From Agrocybe praecox (Eukaryota > Basidiomycota > Agaricomycetes > Agaricales > Agrocybaceae), in NCBI GenBank assembly GCA_964017145.1, contig OZ024852.1, forward strand, positions 869,945-933,944: a stretch of DNA of 64,000 nt, given 5' to 3'. The position numbers were made by a program, and so were the translations under genes. Shown here piece by piece: positions 59,060-64,000 of this stretch. The notes beneath the pieces are model-generated. The model made no database searches. It was not told the origin of the DNA and saw nothing but the letters and a program-made list of their open reading frames with translations. Position 1 is the stretch's first letter. Each line of letters starts with the position of its first letter.

Positions 59060-61027
59060 ATGAGGACACATGTAATCAAGAAATGCAGTAGACCACAATA
59101 CCTACGCTGCCATGTGTCCTTTTATTCCACAAGCGTCCAACACCGACAAACTATCGCGTCGAAAAACCCAACAATTAACGCGTTCGTCCATGTATCTGAG
59201 CCACCTTCGACGATATCTCGCGGTCTTCCCCTGGCTGGTCTGACTGTGGCCATAAAAGACAATATTGCGACGTCTTCGATGCCCACTACATGTTCTTCTG
59301 CCATGCTCAAGGGTGGGTACTTGTCTCATTACATTTTCGCCATTATAGAAAGTCATTGGCCTAAACACAGACTTCACATCACCTTTTGACGCGAAGGTTG
59401 TGGAGCTTCTTCGAGGAGCAGGAGCAGATCTTGTTGGAAAGACAAATTGCGATGAATTTGGAATGGGGTATTTATGGGAGTTGCGATGGTCTCCCCTCAA
59501 CACTCATAAAAGTTTGCAGGTCTCTGAATACCAATTCCATTCACGGCCCCGTCAAGAATCCCATTGGCATGCTGGAAAATAATGATATTTTTGAAGAACG
59601 ATCTGCCGGAGGTAGCTCTGGTGGAAGTGCTGCAGCTGTTGCAGCGGGAATGTGTGATGCGTGAGCGTGATTTATCTCTCTATTTTTATGGGTAAAGACC
59701 AACGTAACTAGCGCTTTAGGAACAGACACTGGAGGCTCTGTACGTCTTCCTGCTTCATATTGTGGTGTCGTTGGATTTAAGCCTTCTTATGGACTCATAA
59801 GCAGGTATGCAACATTTCTTTCCATCTGACTTGATATTGACTACTCTGCCTTAGATGGGGTGTCGTTGCCTACGCAGATAGCTTAGATTGTGTTGGTATC
59901 TTGGCCAATGATGTGTCTATTGTGCAACGAGTTTTCGGTGAGAAATTTAGCCATAAATTTACTGCCCTAGCTTACTTCCGTTCTCAAAAGATCAGGTTGC
60001 AGTGTATGATCTCATGGATCCCACCTCTACGCCTTGGGAAGTCAGGGAAAAGTCACTTATTCACACAACGGAACGGATTTCTTCTCAGGAAACGTCTACA
60101 TCGATTTTGAACGGACTCAAAGTTGGCATTCCCCAGGTAAAAATCACGCTTTACCTTTACGCCTTCAATGTCCATGAGCTCACTTTTGTTTGAAGGAATA
60201 TTTTCCTTCTGAAATGAGCTCAGATATTATAGAGCCCGTCCGAAAACTTATTGCACGCCTGAAGTCATATGGAGCAGTCGTGGTTCCGGTCTCTCTGCCG
60301 ACCACTTCGTACGCACTAAGCTCATACTACGTTCTGGCGACCGCAGAAGCTAGTAGCAATTTAGCACGATATGATGGAGTGCGATATGGTATATACCTTG
60401 TAAATCTTATATGGTTAGACAACAAATCTGATAAAACGTAGGATCGTCCCTGACGCAAACTGACTTGCTGGGTCTTCATCAAACGGCTCAAGCATATGCG
60501 CGAGTTCGTACAACCTATTTTGGACCTGAAGTCAAGAAGCGTATCTTACTTGGATCTTATGCTCTTTCCACTCAGTAGGCCGCTCTTTTTAAAATTATCA
60601 ATGGGAGCTGATTCAACATTTCAGAGCTTGCGAATACTACTTTTTCCAGGCACAAAAGGTCCGGCAACTTATTAGGAATGACTTTGACGATGTCTTCAGC
60701 ATCCCGAACTACTTTTCCGACCCCCTAGGCGTCATAAAGGAAGGGGTGGACGTTCTTCTCCATCCATCTGCCATTCGCACTGCTCCTCTACTGGTCCCCG
60801 ATGAGAATGAGCGAGAGAAATCAAGTTTAGACTCCTACGTGCAAGATGTCCTCACGGTGCCCGCATCTCTGGCAGGCCTACCAGCCTTATCCATTCCTGT
60901 TCTCACAGAAAAAACTCTTCCCGAAACACACCAAACTAAATGGCCTATAGGGGTAAGTATTGTTGGTCAGCGGGGGACAGATGACCTGGTATTGGCAGTA
61001 GGCAGTGCGATTTCTGCATGTCAGTAG
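59060..61027 (+). CDS. gatA: mitochondrial glutamyl-tRNA(Gln) amidotransferase subunit A
   Basis: Nine exons give 513 residues: 59060-59312, 59371-59467, 59520-59660, 59712-59804, 59855-59937, 59991-60136, 60196-60388, 60442-60574, 60625-61027. All introns are about 50-58 nt GT-AG and the summed length is in frame. The N-terminus [17 protein letters not shown] is basic and fits a mitochondrial presequence. Amidase landmarks: LTVAIKDNI (catalytic Lys), [12 protein letters not shown], and [17 protein letters not shown] with the cis-Ser and nucleophile Ser. Later landmarks are [18 protein letters not shown] and a [11 protein letters not shown] end. The protein liberates ammonia from glutamine to convert Glu-tRNA(Gln) to Gln-tRNA(Gln) in the GatCAB-type complex; yeast HER2 and human QRSL1 are equivalents. 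Confidence 0.88.
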
Positions 61028-61360
61028 TTTTTCCGACAATGATAAGAAGGCGCAACACTTTGGAATATCATATATACTGATGTCCCAATAAACTTCTCCA
61101 AGTTATCTATCTCAAAAGACATTAACTTCGAATTGAATCTATTCCGTTGTATGTGTTTCTTACTTTTAGACCAAGCTAAAGTGAATTGTGTTGTTAGACA
61201 ATCTAACACCACTTCTCGGGGCAGTGTCATCCACACTAATAAGGGTGTATGCATCTTCCAATTCCTTGTTTTGGTTCTTCTTGATGAAGCTAGGATCTCA
61301 TGGCATATATTGCTCTCTCCTGTGGTGATCATCATTCTTTTCATCCCACTGTACTATACC
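61028..61360. other. convergent spacer gatA / GPATCH1-like
   Basis: 333 bp between convergent stop codons. Holds both 3' ends. No gene is seen. Confidence 0.5.
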
Positions 61361-64000
61361 CTACATAAAGTCTATTGCACGCTTACGACCTTTCAATCCC
61401 ACTGAAATAGGGTTAGTGGCTCCCGCGTCAGTGGGCACGGTTGTAGGAGGCGGAAGAGCAGGAGGAGTAGGATCAACAACTTTTTGAGCTTCAGTCCACA
61501 TTCCATGATCATTTGCATCCTCAGGTTTGCGATCCTCTTTTCTCTTTTTCTTGGGCCGATCCTTGGGTTGTTTGACCTCCAAGGAATCGTCACCACCATC
61601 TTCCTCCATCGCGAAAGAGACAAGGACAGATTTCTTATCCTTCTTTTTCTTGTCTTTCTTGTCTTTCTTCGTTTTGGCTTTATCATCGTCCTTTGCTTTC
61701 TTTTCTTTACCTTCCCGAGGGATAAACTTGGGTTTAAAGGTATTGATGTCGACGGGCGTATCATCGAGGATGGTAGTGGCGGATATAAAGCCAGTACCAG
61801 AATTTTTCGCATCGGCGGGTTGATTTAACGGAGCAGGGGATGCGTCATCTTCGGCTTCCTTTTCTTCATCCGAATCTGAATCTTCGTCGTCGCTGGCAAA
61901 TATAGCTTTGAAGATATCCATTGAAGGCCTTTCATAAGTCAGGGTATCTTGACCTTGAGTATCATCTTCACCGAGACCTATATTATTTAAATCTCGCGGG
62001 CCCCCAGTACTCTGCACAGGAGTTGTCACGTCGGCGGATGCCGCAGTGAAGCCTTGCTCCGTATGAGTAAATGAGGGTCCAGCAGAAGTTGAAGCAGTTG
62101 GTTCAGAAGGTATTTCTGGCTCTGGGTTGGGATCTTTTACACCAAACCGTTTACACAGCAGTCTAGCTGGCTGCCATGGTTTTGCTTCTCGAGTTAGATG
62201 CCCGTACATGCCTAGCCTGGCGGCGTGTTCTTTCGGGCTGATCTTCTCTTCTTCTTCTTTGCGCCGTTGTTCTTCTTTCGCAGCGATCTCCTCCTGTGTG
62301 GGGATGTGTAGTCCTTCATTGACAGTAGGGCCTAATTCAACCACCGCCGCACTTGTAAATCTGCCAGCCATAGCACCAGACATAGGCTTGAACAGTGATG
62401 CAGACTTCGCATAATCTGCTAGCTCCTTGTTAAATTCATCAATGCTTTGATCACGCACTCGTTGCAGAGGCGGAGTTGACCCATCTGGACTAGCTTGTGA
62501 CCATAAATAGGCTGTGTAGCGCGCTTGCTTTTCAGGGTTATTTGTGAAAGGTTGGAAGCCATTTAAGGCAGCCTGAGCGACATGAGGTTCAAGTTTGGTG
62601 ACGGATATGGAAGGTGCCGTAGTCGCCGATTCCCCTGGTCCCGAAGGCACCCCTGATTTTAAACCAGATGCTATTGACTTTATTCTTTCTTTGTCCTTTT
62701 GTGACATATAGTCAAAGACTGATCGTGGGCCCGCTAGAAGTGGCGTCTCCCCGAGTATAGCACCTCTCTGCATTATACTCAGTAAGGCTTTTTCTATCAG
62801 AAAAACAAAATGATACTTGCCTCTTCTGCAGATATTTTGGAGCGTTTCCATTGCTCGTGAGATTGAGATTCAGGAGGTGGAGGCTGCTGTCTATTTTCTT
62901 TATCAGCTGCCCATACTCTTCGGGGATCTGGTTCCCAGCCTGGGGGAACTTCAGGAATAGGAAACCTAAATTTGCTGTGAGTTTTGCCAAGCTAAGTCTG
63001 CTATAATTAACATACCATTTCTCGTCCGTAACTGGCTCATCGGAGAGAATGAATCCAGGTAAAACCCGTTGACCGTCACGAAAATATTGCGAACTTGCCG
63101 CGATTGTTGTCTATAAGATCCGTGAATCTCGAGTCTCGAAGAGTATAGCTCTAAAAGTATCGGTCAAAACTTACGTGAGGCTTCTTTTGCTTTTCTGCTT
63201 GACGCCCAATTACTACCATATCATCGTCGTCCCCTCCTGCAAAGTCATACGCAGCTCGACGTCGGGAGCCAATCGGATTGTTATCATAGACGTCCAAGTC
63301 ATCCTCATCCGCGTCATTAAGAGCACCGAGGCCGAACCCGCCTAAACATCATCAAGGGTTTTTTTTTGTTTTGAAAAGGCCCATAATGGGAAATTAATTG
63401 GGCATACCTGCTAACCTAGGGCCGTTGCTACTACCTGCCGCACTGCTGCCCAAGGTTTCATCGAGGCTCATCCCAGGAGTATAACCTAATCCGTGGCTGT
63501 TATCCTTTCTCTTCACTATCAATACGGGGGTATCTCGAGGGGCATATTTATGTTTGCTCGCTTCTTCATCATCATCCGGTATTTCGAGGGTAGTTCCCTG
63601 GAATTTGGCGCCTGTGGTAGCATCATACGCCAATGCGTCTTGAAGTTTCCGTTGTTTCAGGCTGATACGGGGTCCGATTCCCTGACCAATTCGCCAACCC
63701 ATTCTTTTGAGTATACGGGCACCGACTGAGTCCTTTGGGGCAGGTAGCAAGGAAGCCTCTAATGTTTGTGTGATCGGGCTTTTATAATAATGAGAAACAA
63801 ATCATTTGATTAGTGAACATGTAAATGGCGCACTCTTTCTCGGAATCATCTTCTGTCTTCCCAAATAGTTCAGCCTGCGTGCCACCCAAGAAGTCCATCT
63901 CTTCTGTGGTGTCAACAAGCTTCCTGCTATCCTTCAAGTCTTGAAGATCCTCGTCGTCCATGAAATCCTCAGGCCGGGCAGGTCCCTTCTTAGCTCTTTC
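61361..64000 (-). CDS. GPATCH1: G-patch protein, GPATCH1/TGH-like splicing factor (5' end outside window)
   Basis: Minus-strand exons 64000(partial)-63834, 63778-63408, 63341-63175, 63110-63016, 62965-62821 and 62767-61361; joins are in phase. Visible landmarks in order: RPEDFMDDEDL and TTEEMDFLGGTQAELFG (N-terminal DUF1604 type), then the G-patch SVGARILKRMGWRIGQGIGP with the aromatic and Gly positions. QRVLPGFILSDEP and VPPGWEPDPRRVW follow. The C-terminal half includes GFQPFTNNPEKQARYTAYLW and several Asp/Glu- and Lys-rich stretches ending GRKRAIDFM. Homologues associate with the spliceosome; plant TGH also acts in small-RNA processing. The intron at 62768-62820 has a GC donor (AG|GCAAGT). 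The start codon is beyond 64000. Confidence 0.83.
62768..62820 (-). other. GC-AG intron in the GPATCH1-like gene
   Basis: On the minus strand the exon ends GCAGAAGAG and is followed by GCAAGTATC, a consensus GC donor, and the intron ends AATGCAG 53 nt later. The join is in phase. Reading through is also open for a stretch, but inserts a sequence unlike the family. Confidence 0.6.

Overview
The window looks like nuclear DNA of a mushroom-forming basidiomycete (Agaricomycetes). Genes carry many 50-65 nt GT-AG introns, intergenic spaces are short, and the protein families fit that group: class 3 secreted lipases, a large F-box family with the LLWASLTCKAF..PAM..LW signature, and a basidiomycete-style RXT3. 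The species cannot be named from the sequence.

Layout. 1-2.9 kb holds the 3' end of one class 3 lipase and a complete tandem lipase. 3.2-56.7 kb is an F-box gene array with fifteen complete-looking F-box genes. Fourteen belong to one family with a shared three-exon plan: a short exon 1, an exon 2 with the F-box, and a long exon 3 with a leucine-rich domain ending in a YIDxLFPRLKxL signature. One (7.4-8.8 kb) is unrelated. The array is interrupted at 29.6-37.7 kb by a housekeeping gene, RXT3, a subunit of the Rpd3L histone deacetylase complex, with a very long mixed-charge, low-complexity N-terminus. 57.2-64 kb is an ordinary core block: MAK11 (60S ribosome biogenesis), mitochondrial gatA divergent from it, and the 3' part of a GPATCH1/TGH-like G-patch splicing factor gene that runs off the right edge.

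How the array grew. Family genes left of RXT3 are on the + strand and those right of it on the - strand. 20.67-28.3 kb and about 43.6-51.65 kb carry the same elements in mirror order: F-box C-terminal part, F-box gene, broken RXT3 3' end, dimeric repeat, F-box gene. They are arms of an old inverted duplication. The broken RXT3 copies share three internal deletions and lie convergent to an F-box gene, as the intact RXT3 does. This suggests that a block of RXT3 3' end plus F-box gene was copied once, decayed, and was then copied again in inverted orientation.

Five close paralogues (starts at 15208, 18735, 26482, 42655, 45438) also share an upstream module with what look like small decaying exons, and a telomere-like TTAGGG box about 105-115 bp before the start codon. 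A dimeric dispersed repeat and an 0.8 kb element with 41 bp perfect terminal inverted repeats sit between the genes. The F-box proteins are presumed SCF ubiquitin-ligase substrate receptors. Nothing in the sequence identifies their targets, and a function for the cluster as a whole is not shown.
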